Below, piece after piece: positions 1 to 7,335 of a stretch of DNA of 15,219 bases. The stretch lies in assembly GCA_963926275.1 (NCBI GenBank), contig CAWUWP010000041.1, forward strand, positions 1 to 15,219. Direction: 5' to 3'. The translations under genes and the position numbers were made by a program. The notes below the pieces were generated by a model. That model did not search any database. It worked only from the letters and a program-made list of their open reading frames with translations, and was not told the DNA's origin. The stretch comes from UBA1858 sp963926275 (GTDB taxonomy: Bacteria > Pseudomonadota > Gammaproteobacteria > UBA4575). The number at the start of each line of letters is the position of its first letter. Position 1 is the first letter of the stretch.

Positions 1-1440
1 CTCGGATTGTCTTAATACACTGCAAATTCTTGCATGTGCATATTGCACGTAATACATAGGATTTTCATTGCTGGTAGATGTCGCCAGCTCCAAATCAAAG
101 TCTAAGTGCTGCTCGCTTTTTCGCATGACATAAAAGAAGCGCGCTGCATCCGAGCCGACTTCTTTGCGCAGCGCTCTAAGCGTGACGAATTCTCCAGAGC
201 GAGTCGACATCTGTTGCTTAACATTACCGCGATACAGGTTAGCAAACTGGACTAACAAGATGTCGAGCTTAGCGTCATCAAGATCAAGTGCAGTTAAGGC
301 AGCTCTTACTCTAGAGATGTAACCATGATGATCTGCACCCCAAATATTAATAATTTTTGAGTAGCCTTGAGAAAACTTATCAACATGATATGCAATATCG
401 GAAGCAAAGTAGGTGGGTTGCCCATTTTCTCTTACCACTACACGATCTTTTTCATCACCAAGTTTTGATGAGGCGAACCATAAGGCACCATTTTTTTTAT
501 AAATATGGCCACTAGCTTTTAGTTTTTCAATGACAGTATTTATCTTATTGGTTTCAAATAAGCTGCGTTCCGAGTACCACTGTTCATAGTCAACACCAAA
601 CAAGTGTAAATCGTCTTTAATATCAGCCAAGATAGTGTCGATGGCTAAGTTGAAGAAAACGGCATAGCCTGGCGATTGTAATTTTTCTTTTGCAACGGTT
701 ACCAGTGCATCAATATAGGTATCTTTATCACCACCATCAGGTTCGTCTTTAGGTAGTGAGTCGCTGAAGGATGCTGGATCAATTAAAAACTTGTCCCCAT
801 CAGTACGATGCGCTGTGGCAGCAATATCCCAAATGTAGTCACCTTTGTAACCATTGCTTGGGAAAGTGAATTCTATACCACATAGTTCAAGGTACCGAAG
901 CCATACAGAGGTTGCCAAAATATCCATTTGACGACCGGCATCATTCACATAATATTCACGATGGACTTGATAGCCATTGGCTTTGTATAGGCTGGCAAGT
1001 GTTGCACCATAGGCGGCACCACGACCATGGCCGACATGAAGTGGCCCGGTAGGATTGGCAGAAACAAATTCAATTTGCACTGACTGACCGTTGCCATCTT
1101 GATTGTTTCCGAAATTTTCTTTTTCAGTAACAATGCTATTTATTATTTGGCTATGATTTTTTTGTGCGATAAAAAAATTAATGAATCCTGGTCCGGCAAT
1201 TTCAACTTTCTCAAATAATTTATTTGAGCTTAATTGGTCGCTAAGTAATTCTGCTAATTGGCGAGGAGCTAAGTCGATCTTTTTTGCAAATGCCATGGCA
1301 ATATTGCTGGCGAAGTCACCATGGGCTTTATCTTTGCTGCGAGTTACTTGGGCCTCACCAGTAAATTCACCTTGAATCTTATCTTCTGATGATAACTGTT
1401 GCAGTGCTTCTGCGATTGCTTGAATGATTTGTTCTTTCAA
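1..1440 (-). CDS. argS: Arginyl-tRNA synthetase, 5' part (runs off left edge)
   Basis: Class I aminoacyl-tRNA synthetase that charges tRNA-Arg with arginine in the cytoplasm. The minus strand is open without a stop from 1440 to the window edge, giving 480 codons of a family usually near 560-590 residues, so about 100 C-terminal residues lie outside. An N-terminal Arg-tRNA-synthetase domain (EIAGPGFINFF) precedes the HIGH-class motif HVGH at residues 135-138 in the context SANPTGPLHVGHGRG. The KMSKS region is the ArgS-type relaxed form MSTRSGEF at about 411-418, and the fragment ends in the conserved NPMYYVQYAHAR stretch. The start is TTG at 1440, since an in-frame TGA lies at 1452-1450 and no ATG fits the conserved N terminus; the ribosome site is weak (GAG). 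It lies 61 bp downstream of priA and is probably cotranscribed. Identification is secure; the start codon is less so. Confidence 0.95.
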   Translation of the reverse strand, partial: MKEQIIQAIAEALQQLSSEDKIQGEFTGEAQVTRSKDKAHGDFASNIAMAFAKKIDLAPRQLAELLSDQLSSNKLFEKVEIAGPGFINFFIAQKNHSQIINSIVTEKENFGNNQDGNGQSVQIEFVSANPTGPLHVGHGRGAAYGATLASLYKANGYQVHREYYVNDAGRQMDILATSVWLRYLELCGIEFTFPSNGYKGDYIWDIAATAHRTDGDKFLIDPASFSDSLPKDEPDGGDKDTYIDALVTVAKEKLQSPGYAVFFNLAIDTILADIKDDLHLFGVDYEQWYSERSLFETNKINTVIEKLKASGHIYKKNGALWFASSKLGDEKDRVVVRENGQPTYFASDIAYHVDKFSQGYSKIINIWGADHHGYISRVRAALTALDLDDAKLDILLVQFANLYRGNVKQQMSTRSGEFVTLRALRKEVGSDAARFFYVMRKSEQHLDFDLELATSTSNENPMYYVQYAHARICSVLRQSE

Positions 1441-1501
1441 TGCTGAATCTCAATGAATATAAAGCGCAGCATTGTACCTGAAATTATCACCAATTAATGA
1501 G

Positions 1502-3703
1502 TCAGAAATTATCGATAGGGTCGACATCAATACTCCAGCGAACTTTGCGAGTTTGAGTTAGTGTTTCTATATGATTTAAACAGGCATCTATTGACTGGCT
1601 GAATAATCCGCGTTGACTAGCGACTAATAAAATAAAGGCTCTGTATTGGCCAGCTTTCTTTTCCATCGAAGGAACAATAGGGCCTTGGATGGAGACCTCG
1701 GTCGGCAGCATTTGGCGCGCAGTACGGGCGACTTCCTCTAAGAAAACAAACAAATCATCACTGTTTTGGCAGCGGGCACGAATCGCAATATGGTGTGAAT
1801 ATGGTGGTAACTTCCATTCCTCGCGCGATTGCAGGGCTTGGCTTGCAAATGCGGGATAACCGTTATGCAACAGTGTCTGTAATAATGGATGATCGGGGGT
1901 GTGTGTTTGCACGATGACTTCGCCTTGGGTGCTGCGTCGACCCGATCGGCCTGCGACTTGAATTAATAGCTGTGCACTACGTTCCATGGCACGAAAGTCT
2001 GTGCTGTGAATACCATAATCAATATCCAGTACCCCGACTAGCGACACGCTTGGGAAGTCATGTCCTTTGGATAGAATTTGAGTGCCAATAATGATTTGAT
2101 GTTTGAGCTGGTGTATTTCATCTAATATTTTTTCTAAAGAACCTTTGCGACGCGTAATATCCCGATCTAATCGGATCGCTGAATAATCTGCGAATTGTTG
2201 GGATAACACTTCTTCAATACGTTGAGTGCCATGTCCCACCATAATCACATTATTGGAAGCACATTCAGGGCACTGCGCCGGCTTGTGTTTGCGGCTGTCA
2301 CAATGATGGCAGATCAGTTTATTAGTCTTGCTGTGATAGGTCATATTGGCATCACAACGAGTACACTTAGCCACCCAACCACAGTCGTGGCAGAGCAATG
2401 CAGGTGCATATCCGCGCCGGTTAAGAAATAAGATCACCTGTTTGCCTGCCTGCAAGTGTGTGTCCATGGCTTTGCATAGAGGGCTAGATAATATTATCCC
2501 CGCACGTTCAGTTCTCATATCTGCAAATTGAATCTTTGGCATTAGGTCAGAATGCACACGTTTGTTTAATTGTAGATGCTGAAATTTCTCCAACTTAGCG
2601 TTGCGAATAGACTCAAATGAGGGGGTTGCAGTGCCTAACACGACAGGAATAGATAACTGCTTGGCTCGATATATGGCCACGTCTCTGGCGTGATAAACAA
2701 AGCCTTCCTGTTGTTTTAAAGAAGCATCGTGCTCCTCGTCGACGACAATAAGTTTCAAATGTGGAATCGGGGTAAAGACCGCTAAGCGTGTCCCTAAGAT
2801 GATACGAATCTCACCTTTGCTAATATTTAACCAAGTCTGCTTACGTTGCTTCTCAGTGATATTGGAATGCAGCAAACCAATCGTAATACCAAAATGTTTT
2901 TCTAAGCGGCTGTATAACTGAGGTGTCAGTCCTATCTCGGGGACTAGAATAAGGACTTGAGCCGGCTCAGATTTAAGAGCTTCGCTAATGATGCTGAAAT
3001 AGACTTCAGTTTTGCCGCTGCCGGTGACACCTTCTAATAAATGAACGGCAAATTGGCCCAACGTGGCCAGAATACTATGGCTGACATTGCTTTGGTCGTC
3101 GGTCAGTTGCAAACAATTTGTAGCTAGCTTCTGAGGTCCAGGAGGCTGTTGAATAACCTCAACTTTTTTAATCATTTCACGTTGTTCGAGGGTTTTGAGT
3201 ATCGTGCTACATCCAGGGAATTGCTCTCTCAGTTGCTTGGGCTCAATGCCATTGGCCTGTTGCTGTATCCAGGCATAGATGCGGGCTTGTTTGGGGGCTC
3301 GCTTTAGGGAGTCGCTTGATGCGTTAGTGGCGTGCCATTTGAAATCAACAGAAGTGCTATCTTCATCATGCTTGGCCTTGCGTAAGGCAGGAGGTAGTGC
3401 GCTAAACAAAGCCGAACCGAGTGGAAATTGATAATAACGCGCGGCCCATCGTATCAGTGAGAATGATTCAGCATCAAAGATAGCATCATCATCGGGGGTT
3501 GCCTGAATGGTTTTTAACCGACTTGCATCAATACTGGGTGTATCGATCAATTTCACCACAATGCCCATTAACGAACGTTTGCCAAATGGAATGATGACGC
3601 GACAGCCGGGCTGCAAACGTGGCATAGAATCCGGAATGCGATAATCAAATAATCTTCGTAACGGAGAATCAATTCCGACTTGGGCAAACTTCTTAACTGT
3701 CAT
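1502..3703 (-). CDS. priA: Primosomal protein N', replication-restart helicase PriA
   Basis: Superfamily 2 3'-5' DNA helicase that recognises stalled forks and D-loops and starts reloading of DnaB. The protein is 733 residues, the usual length. The N-terminal 3'-DNA-binding domain covers about 1-110. The helicase core has Walker A GVTGSGKT at 225-232, DEEH at 322-325, GTATPS near 357-362 and motif VI QVAGRSGR at 582-589. Between the helicase lobes sits the zinc-binding insertion with eight cysteines (438, 441, 447, 450, 465, 468, 478, 481), all present. The ATG at 3703 begins the standard N terminus, followed by the PLRRLFDYRIP segment. argS follows downstream. A possible -35 (TTGACC, minus strand 3763-3758) lies 1 nt from a DnaA-type site at 3765-3799, but I could not find a matching good -10. 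Apparently intact. Confidence 0.98.
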   Translation of the reverse strand: MTVKKFAQVGIDSPLRRLFDYRIPDSMPRLQPGCRVIIPFGKRSLMGIVVKLIDTPSIDASRLKTIQATPDDDAIFDAESFSLIRWAARYYQFPLGSALFSALPPALRKAKHDEDSTSVDFKWHATNASSDSLKRAPKQARIYAWIQQQANGIEPKQLREQFPGCSTILKTLEQREMIKKVEVIQQPPGPQKLATNCLQLTDDQSNVSHSILATLGQFAVHLLEGVTGSGKTEVYFSIISEALKSEPAQVLILVPEIGLTPQLYSRLEKHFGITIGLLHSNITEKQRKQTWLNISKGEIRIILGTRLAVFTPIPHLKLIVVDEEHDASLKQQEGFVYHARDVAIYRAKQLSIPVVLGTATPSFESIRNAKLEKFQHLQLNKRVHSDLMPKIQFADMRTERAGIILSSPLCKAMDTHLQAGKQVILFLNRRGYAPALLCHDCGWVAKCTRCDANMTYHSKTNKLICHHCDSRKHKPAQCPECASNNVIMVGHGTQRIEEVLSQQFADYSAIRLDRDITRRKGSLEKILDEIHQLKHQIIIGTQILSKGHDFPSVSLVGVLDIDYGIHSTDFRAMERSAQLLIQVAGRSGRRSTQGEVIVQTHTPDHPLLQTLLHNGYPAFASQALQSREEWKLPPYSHHIAIRARCQNSDDLFVFLEEVARTARQMLPTEVSIQGPIVPSMEKKAGQYRAFILLVASQRGLFSQSIDACLNHIETLTQTRKVRWSIDVDPIDNF

Positions 3704-3764
3704 AATTGTATGAGTGTAACTTAATGAAGAGTATCAACTAGTTGCGCATTTACCGTTGGTCAAA

Positions 3765-3799
3765 CTATCCACAGAAGCTGTGGATAAATGTGTGGAAAA
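3765..3799. promoter_or_regulatory. Three-box DnaA-type site upstream of priA (site A)
   Basis: Three 9-mers resembling the DnaA box TTATCCACA lie within 35 bp. They are a forward box CTATCCACA (3765-3773, one mismatch), a reverse box TGTGGATAA (3779-3787, perfect) and a second reverse box TGTGGAAAA (3791-3799, one mismatch). Gaps are 5 and 3 nt. The first two also form a perfect 9-bp inverted repeat, TATCCACAG / CTGTGGATA, around a 3-nt centre. The site is 62-96 bp upstream of the priA start. DnaA binding is inferred from the consensus only. It could also be an operator for another dyad-binding protein. Confidence 0.6.
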
Positions 3800-3839
3800 G
3801 CATTGTAATATAGTCTGAATAACGACGTGTTATGCCGAC

Positions 3840-3966
3840 TATTTATAAATTGTACAAATAATGATCAAATTTTCTAGTATAAAAATCATGTACTTATGAT
3901 TGTTTATTCACTATTGAAGATTTCATCACAAAATTCACATAATTTTAACGTTACTTGTGAATAAAC
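3840..3966. repeat. AT-rich gap with 10-bp inverted repeat and nested hairpin
   Basis: This is part of the 361-bp gap between divergent priA and the sigma-factor operon. A perfect 10-bp inverted repeat, GTTTATTCAC (3902-3911) and GTGAATAAAC (3957-3966), encloses 45 nt. Nested inside is a 6-bp hairpin, AAAATT/AATTTT, around 3930-3946. Small palindromes ATTTATAAAT (3841-3850) and TTGTACAA (3850-3857) lie to the left. The pentamer TTCAC/GTGAA occurs again near 4032. The remainder of the gap (3967-4064) shows no gene and no convincing promoter. Function is unknown; it could be an operator region for the downstream sigma operon. Confidence 0.45.
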
Positions 3967-4064
3967 CTCTTTAAAAGATGCTCATATGCGAGTAGTGAAG
4001 ACCGTTCATCAACCTATTGTCAACCAAACTAAGTGAATGTTCGTTATAAGAATAAGTCGATCTA

Positions 4065-4655
4065 GTGAGTAAAACACTAATGTTATTAGAGCCGTGTGAT
4101 GAGGGAATCGTACTGAAGGTTACACAAGATCAGCGTCAGGAACTAGCCGATTTCTACCGTCGCATAGAGCAGCGGGCATATCGTATGGTGATGATAGAAA
4201 CACGTCATTCTGGCGATGCGATGGATTTAGTCCAGGATGCGATGGAATCACTAATGAAAAGTTATGTGAAGAAACCCCCAGAACAATGGCGGCCATTGTT
4301 TTACCGGATCCTACAAAACAAGATTAAAGACTGGCATCGATGGGGGTCGGTAAGAGCTAAGTTTCATTTTTCGAAACCTGAGCAAGAGAACGGTGAGGAT
4401 TGGCTTGAATCTCAAGTTGAAAGTTTACAGCCGATACCTGAGAAAAATCTACAAGGCGAGATGAGTATGAAGCATCTCCAATATGCGTTGAGTCAGCTAT
4501 CATTGAGACAACGACAAACATTCTTGTTGCGTGTCTGGGAGGGCTTTAGCGTGAATGAAACGGCGCACATAATGAAATGCTCAAGTGGCAGTGTTAAAAC
4601 GCATTTGTCGCGGGCATTAAAATCGCTACAGAACCTATTAGAAGACGCATCATGA
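4065..4655 (+). CDS. ECF-type RNA polymerase sigma factor
   Basis: A sigma-70-family protein of 196 residues, expected to direct RNA polymerase to a small regulon. Region 2 spans about 27-95, including the DLVQDAMESLM helix and the YRILQNKIKDWHRW end of region 2. An acidic linker (about 100-130) leads to region 4 at about 134-192, with LSQLSLRQRQTFLLRVWEG and the helix-turn-helix FSVNETAHIMKCSSGSVKTHLSRAL. No anchor or extra domain is visible. The start is uncertain: GTG at 4065 gives the full length, while ATG at 4080 would drop five residues and is preceded by GTGAG at reasonable spacing. Its stop overlaps the next start as ATGA, so the two genes are translationally coupled. Sigma factors next to DUF3619- and DUF3106-type genes are known from proteobacteria; target genes cannot be told from here. 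Confidence 0.88.
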   Translation: MSKTLMLLEPCDEGIVLKVTQDQRQELADFYRRIEQRAYRMVMIETRHSGDAMDLVQDAMESLMKSYVKKPPEQWRPLFYRILQNKIKDWHRWGSVRAKFHFSKPEQENGEDWLESQVESLQPIPEKNLQGEMSMKHLQYALSQLSLRQRQTFLLRVWEGFSVNETAHIMKCSSGSVKTHLSRALKSLQNLLEDAS

Positions 4656-5014
4656 AACACGCTGAACAAGACACATTAACCCAGCAGATAAAATCAGTGC
4701 TTGATCAATCGGTTGAAGATATCGATGCGGATACACGCTATCGGTTACAAATAGCACGCGCTAAAGTATTGCAATCCAATGAGGTTGCTAGTGATTGGTA
4801 TCAACGTAAATCAATATGGGTGAGCGTAGCAAGTTTTGCTTGTATCTCAGTGCTGGCAATATTTCTATTTATGGGGTCACCTGAATACCCATTAAATAAT
4901 GTAGACATAGTGAGCAATGTCGACAGTCTTTTGTTTGAGACAGATGCTGGGATAGAGCTGTATGAACAATATGACTTCTATGTATGGCTTTCAAGTCAGG
5001 GAGTAAATAGCTAA
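4652..5014 (+). CDS. Small single-pass membrane protein, DUF3619-like, probable sigma-factor partner
   Basis: The protein has 120 residues. A cytoplasmic N-terminal part, rich in charged and polar residues and predicted helical (1-52, with DADTRYRLQIARAKVL), precedes one hydrophobic membrane span at about 55-75 (SIWVSVASFACISVLAIFLF). A short outer segment ends in an acidic/aromatic motif, ELYEQYDFYVWLSSQ, at 102-116. This layout resembles DUF3619 proteins encoded next to sigma factors, which fits a membrane anti-sigma factor. That role is inferred from position and topology, as no classic zinc anti-sigma motif (HxxxCxxC) is present. It overlaps the sigma gene by 4 nt (ATGA), and its TAA overlaps the next ATG by 1 nt (TAATG). 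Confidence 0.75.
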   Translation: MKHAEQDTLTQQIKSVLDQSVEDIDADTRYRLQIARAKVLQSNEVASDWYQRKSIWVSVASFACISVLAIFLFMGSPEYPLNNVDIVSNVDSLLFETDAGIELYEQYDFYVWLSSQGVNS

Positions 5015-5448
5015 TGCATCAGAGTCAGCTGAATAAAGTTATCTTCAGTTTGGTGGTCGGTTTATTTTCACTGAGCGTGATTGCGGGTGATGTTGTTGCA
5101 TGGAAAGATCTAACTGTTGAGCAACAAGCACTATTAGCCCCAATAAAAAATGATTGGAATGAGCTACCTGCAAAGCGCCGCATGCGTTTAAATGAATTAA
5201 CCATGCAATGGGATTCGTTGCCTGAACGTAAAAGAAATAAGCTGGAAATTAGGTTGCAGCGTTGGGCAGAAATGTCGCCTGAGGAGAAAAAAGTCGTTAA
5301 GGAAAGACGTAAAAAATTCCAATCGTTACCGCTCGAAGAGCGTATTAAAATAAAACAGAAGTACCAATGGTACAAACAATTATCGCCACAAGAGCAAGAA
5401 GAGTTACGTCAGCGATGGCAAAAGCAATCAAATAATTCGCGACAGTGA
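5014..5448 (+). CDS. Exported DUF3106-like protein with six 18-residue repeats
   Basis: A protein of 144 residues with an N-terminal signal peptide: a lysine at 8, hydrophobic core 9-23 and possible cleavage after A24 or A29. From residue 31 to 138 it divides exactly into six 18-residue units (31-48, 49-66, 67-84, 85-102, 103-120, 121-138). Each has the pattern x-x-[LM]-[TPS]-x-E/K, then a charged stretch, and most end in an aromatic residue (W48, W66, W84, F102, Y120). The middle units are strongly basic. DUF3106 proteins carry similar W...LP/SPEE repeats. It is probably periplasmic, and from its place in the operon it may sense or carry out the response controlled by the sigma factor; that is inference. 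It is the last gene of the overlapping trio. Confidence 0.8.
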   Translation: MHQSQLNKVIFSLVVGLFSLSVIAGDVVAWKDLTVEQQALLAPIKNDWNELPAKRRMRLNELTMQWDSLPERKRNKLEIRLQRWAEMSPEEKKVVKERRKKFQSLPLEERIKIKQKYQWYKQLSPQEQEELRQRWQKQSNNSRQ

Positions 5449-5576
5449 ACTGAATAATTGTAAGCTGAGTATTGAGGTTAATAAAAACTTCAGGATTATT
5501 GTCATTGGTAAAGACTTGCCAGGTGAGCCGACTATCATTAGAGTAGCAAGCTACATAATCGTGTGGAGTAAGGCTT

Positions 5577-6167
5577 TTGCAGTCATTTTGGCAACAAGTA
5601 TTACGGACAGATGTTTCTGGCATGCCCCTGGAATGGATTGATTACCAGGATGCCACCAAATTGTATTGCTCCGAACAAGTTGCTTACTCCTGTGGTGAAG
5701 TGCTCTATGTCGTCCACGGAGGCGTTAATGCTAAGACCGGTATGCATAGTAGTATTGCAGTGAATTCAATTATTGCAACCTATGGTAGTAATAAGTCTTT
5801 GCATGAAAGTTATGTCCCCCCGTTAAATAATCAAACTCTTTTTAAACGTGATGCACACTTATGCATGTATTGTGGTGAGCGTTTTGGGCGTCGTGATTTG
5901 TCGCGCGATCATGTCACTCCCATCAGTCATGGAGGAGAAGATAATTGGCAAAATGTGGTGACAGCGTGTAAGCGTTGCAATAATCAAAAAGCAAACTACA
6001 CATCTGAACGCGCGGGGATGCAATTGCTTGCCGTACCCTTTGTACCCACGCATGCCGAATATATCTATTTGCAAGGACGTAAAGTGATGGCCGATCAAAT
6101 GAAGTTTCTTTCAGCGCACTTCCCTCGTACAAGTCCTTTACATGAAAGACTGCGAAAGTTTTCGTAA
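5577..6167 (+). CDS. HNH endonuclease family protein
   Basis: The protein has 196 residues when started at TTG 5577. The conserved segment VLRTDVSGMPLEWIDYQDA begins upstream of the first ATG (5622), and the TTG has GGAG (5565-5568) 8 nt before it. The zinc/HNH module is complete: CMYCG at 96-100, the catalytic DH pair at 111-112 (RDHVTPISHGG), NVV at 126-128 and CKRCNN at 131-136. The C-terminal signature AGMQLLAVPFVPTHAEYIYLQGR follows. This subfamily is widely kept in bacterial chromosomes outside mobile elements; its biological substrate is not known to me, and DNA nicking or cleavage is inferred from the fold. It is 128 bp after the DUF3106-like gene and 53 bp before hemH, so cotranscription with hemH is possible. 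Confidence 0.9.
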   Translation: MQSFWQQVLRTDVSGMPLEWIDYQDATKLYCSEQVAYSCGEVLYVVHGGVNAKTGMHSSIAVNSIIATYGSNKSLHESYVPPLNNQTLFKRDAHLCMYCGERFGRRDLSRDHVTPISHGGEDNWQNVVTACKRCNNQKANYTSERAGMQLLAVPFVPTHAEYIYLQGRKVMADQMKFLSAHFPRTSPLHERLRKFS

Positions 6168-6179
6168 TAGCACTAGTCG

Positions 6180-6207
6180 TTGTATGCTTGCTGGATTCGG
6201 CATACAA
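6180..6207. other. Hairpin between HNH gene and hemH
   Basis: A perfect 8-bp inverted repeat, TTGTATGC (6180-6187) and GCATACAA (6200-6207), has a 12-nt loop. On the plus strand an A-run follows instead of a T-run, so it is not a standard intrinsic terminator. It ends 13 nt before the hemH start, which has no clear Shine-Dalgarno sequence, so it could affect hemH translation or mRNA stability. Confidence 0.4.
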
Positions 6208-6220
6208 AAATTAATAAATC

Positions 6221-7330
6221 ATGAAGTATCTAGGCAAATCTGACTATAACCACGCCAGCTCAGAAAAGTTGGGCGTTTTAATTACTAATCTAGGCACTCC
6301 TGAGGCAGCAACGCCTTCAGCATTACGCAAATATCTTGGAGAATTTCTGTGGGATCCTCGTGTTGTTGAGATTCCGCGACCCCTGTGGTGGTTGATATTG
6401 AACCTGGTGATTTTGCGAATAAGGCCGCGTCGTAGCGCAAAGACATACGCGAAGATATGGACAAAAGAGGGGTCCCCTCTGATGGCGCATACTAAATCTC
6501 AACTGGCTGCCCTGAAGAAAAAATTTATCGCCAATAACCTTCTGCATATTGAAGTTGATTTTGCTATGCGTTATGGCACACCTTCGATTGAATCGGCACT
6601 ACTCAAGATGCAAGATAAAAACGTGACTCAGTTATTAGTGTTGCCTTTGTACCCTCAATATTCTGGGTCAACCACCGGCTCAACGTTCGATACAATCGCT
6701 AAAACATTTTCCAAGTTGCGTTGGATACCTGAATTGAGATTTGTAAATCAATATCCTGATGATGAAAAATATATCAGCGCGTGTGCGAATCGAATTAAAC
6801 ACTATTGGTTGTCGCATCAACAAAGTCAGGTTTTATTGTTTTCATTTCATGGTCTACCAAAAAGATATTTATTGGCGGGTGACCCGTATCACTGTCAGTG
6901 CTACAAGACAGCAAGATTAATTGCCCAACAGTTGCAGTTAAACGATGATCAATGGAAGCTAACTTTCCAGTCACGTTTTGGACGTGAAGAGTGGTTACAG
7001 CCTTACACCGATAAAACCCTGGAAGCGATGGCAAAAAATAAGGTCAAGTCAGTCGATGTTTTCTGTCCTGGTTTTTCATCGGATTGCGTTGAGACGCTAG
7101 AAGAAATAGATATGCTGAATCGAGAAATATTTATGGATGCAGGGGGTGAGAAATTTCAGTACATCCCTGCGTTAAATGATAGCGAAGATCACATTGAGGC
7201 TATATATCAGTTGGCCATGAATCATATGCAAGGCTGGAGCGCATCAAGCGCTGAGTTTAATGGTGAGCAAGACCAACAGGAAAAGCTAGCGTCACAGCAA
7301 TGTGCCAAGAAAGTGGGCGCGGCGCAATAA
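6221..7330 (+). CDS. hemH: Ferrochelatase
   Basis: Inserts ferrous iron into protoporphyrin IX, the last step of protoheme synthesis, at the inner membrane surface. The protein is 369 residues. Family blocks are in order: LGVLITNLGTPEAATP (17-32), YPQYSGSTTGSTFD (144-157), the catalytic histidine H210 in SFHGLP, and GDPYHCQCYKTA (220-231). QSRFGREEWLQPYT (250-263) and FCPGFSSDCVETLEEI (281-296) follow, the latter with the metal-binding glutamate E291. The last ~30 residues after NHMQGW are a polar tail not needed for the fold. The ATG at 6221 has no obvious ribosome site. It converges with the 5'-3' exonuclease gene; the stop codons are only 5 bp apart with no terminator visible between them. 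Confidence 0.97.
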   Translation: MKYLGKSDYNHASSEKLGVLITNLGTPEAATPSALRKYLGEFLWDPRVVEIPRPLWWLILNLVILRIRPRRSAKTYAKIWTKEGSPLMAHTKSQLAALKKKFIANNLLHIEVDFAMRYGTPSIESALLKMQDKNVTQLLVLPLYPQYSGSTTGSTFDTIAKTFSKLRWIPELRFVNQYPDDEKYISACANRIKHYWLSHQQSQVLLFSFHGLPKRYLLAGDPYHCQCYKTARLIAQQLQLNDDQWKLTFQSRFGREEWLQPYTDKTLEAMAKNKVKSVDVFCPGFSSDCVETLEEIDMLNREIFMDAGGEKFQYIPALNDSEDHIEAIYQLAMNHMQGWSASSAEFNGEQDQQEKLASQQCAKKVGAAQ

Positions 7331-7335
7331 AGAGT

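Noticed and set aside
5345..5623. A 92-codon minus-strand reading frame with hydrophobic residues between the DUF3106-like gene and the HNH gene.
   Set aside because: It overlaps the ends of two recognisable plus-strand genes, resembles no family, and has no ribosome site.
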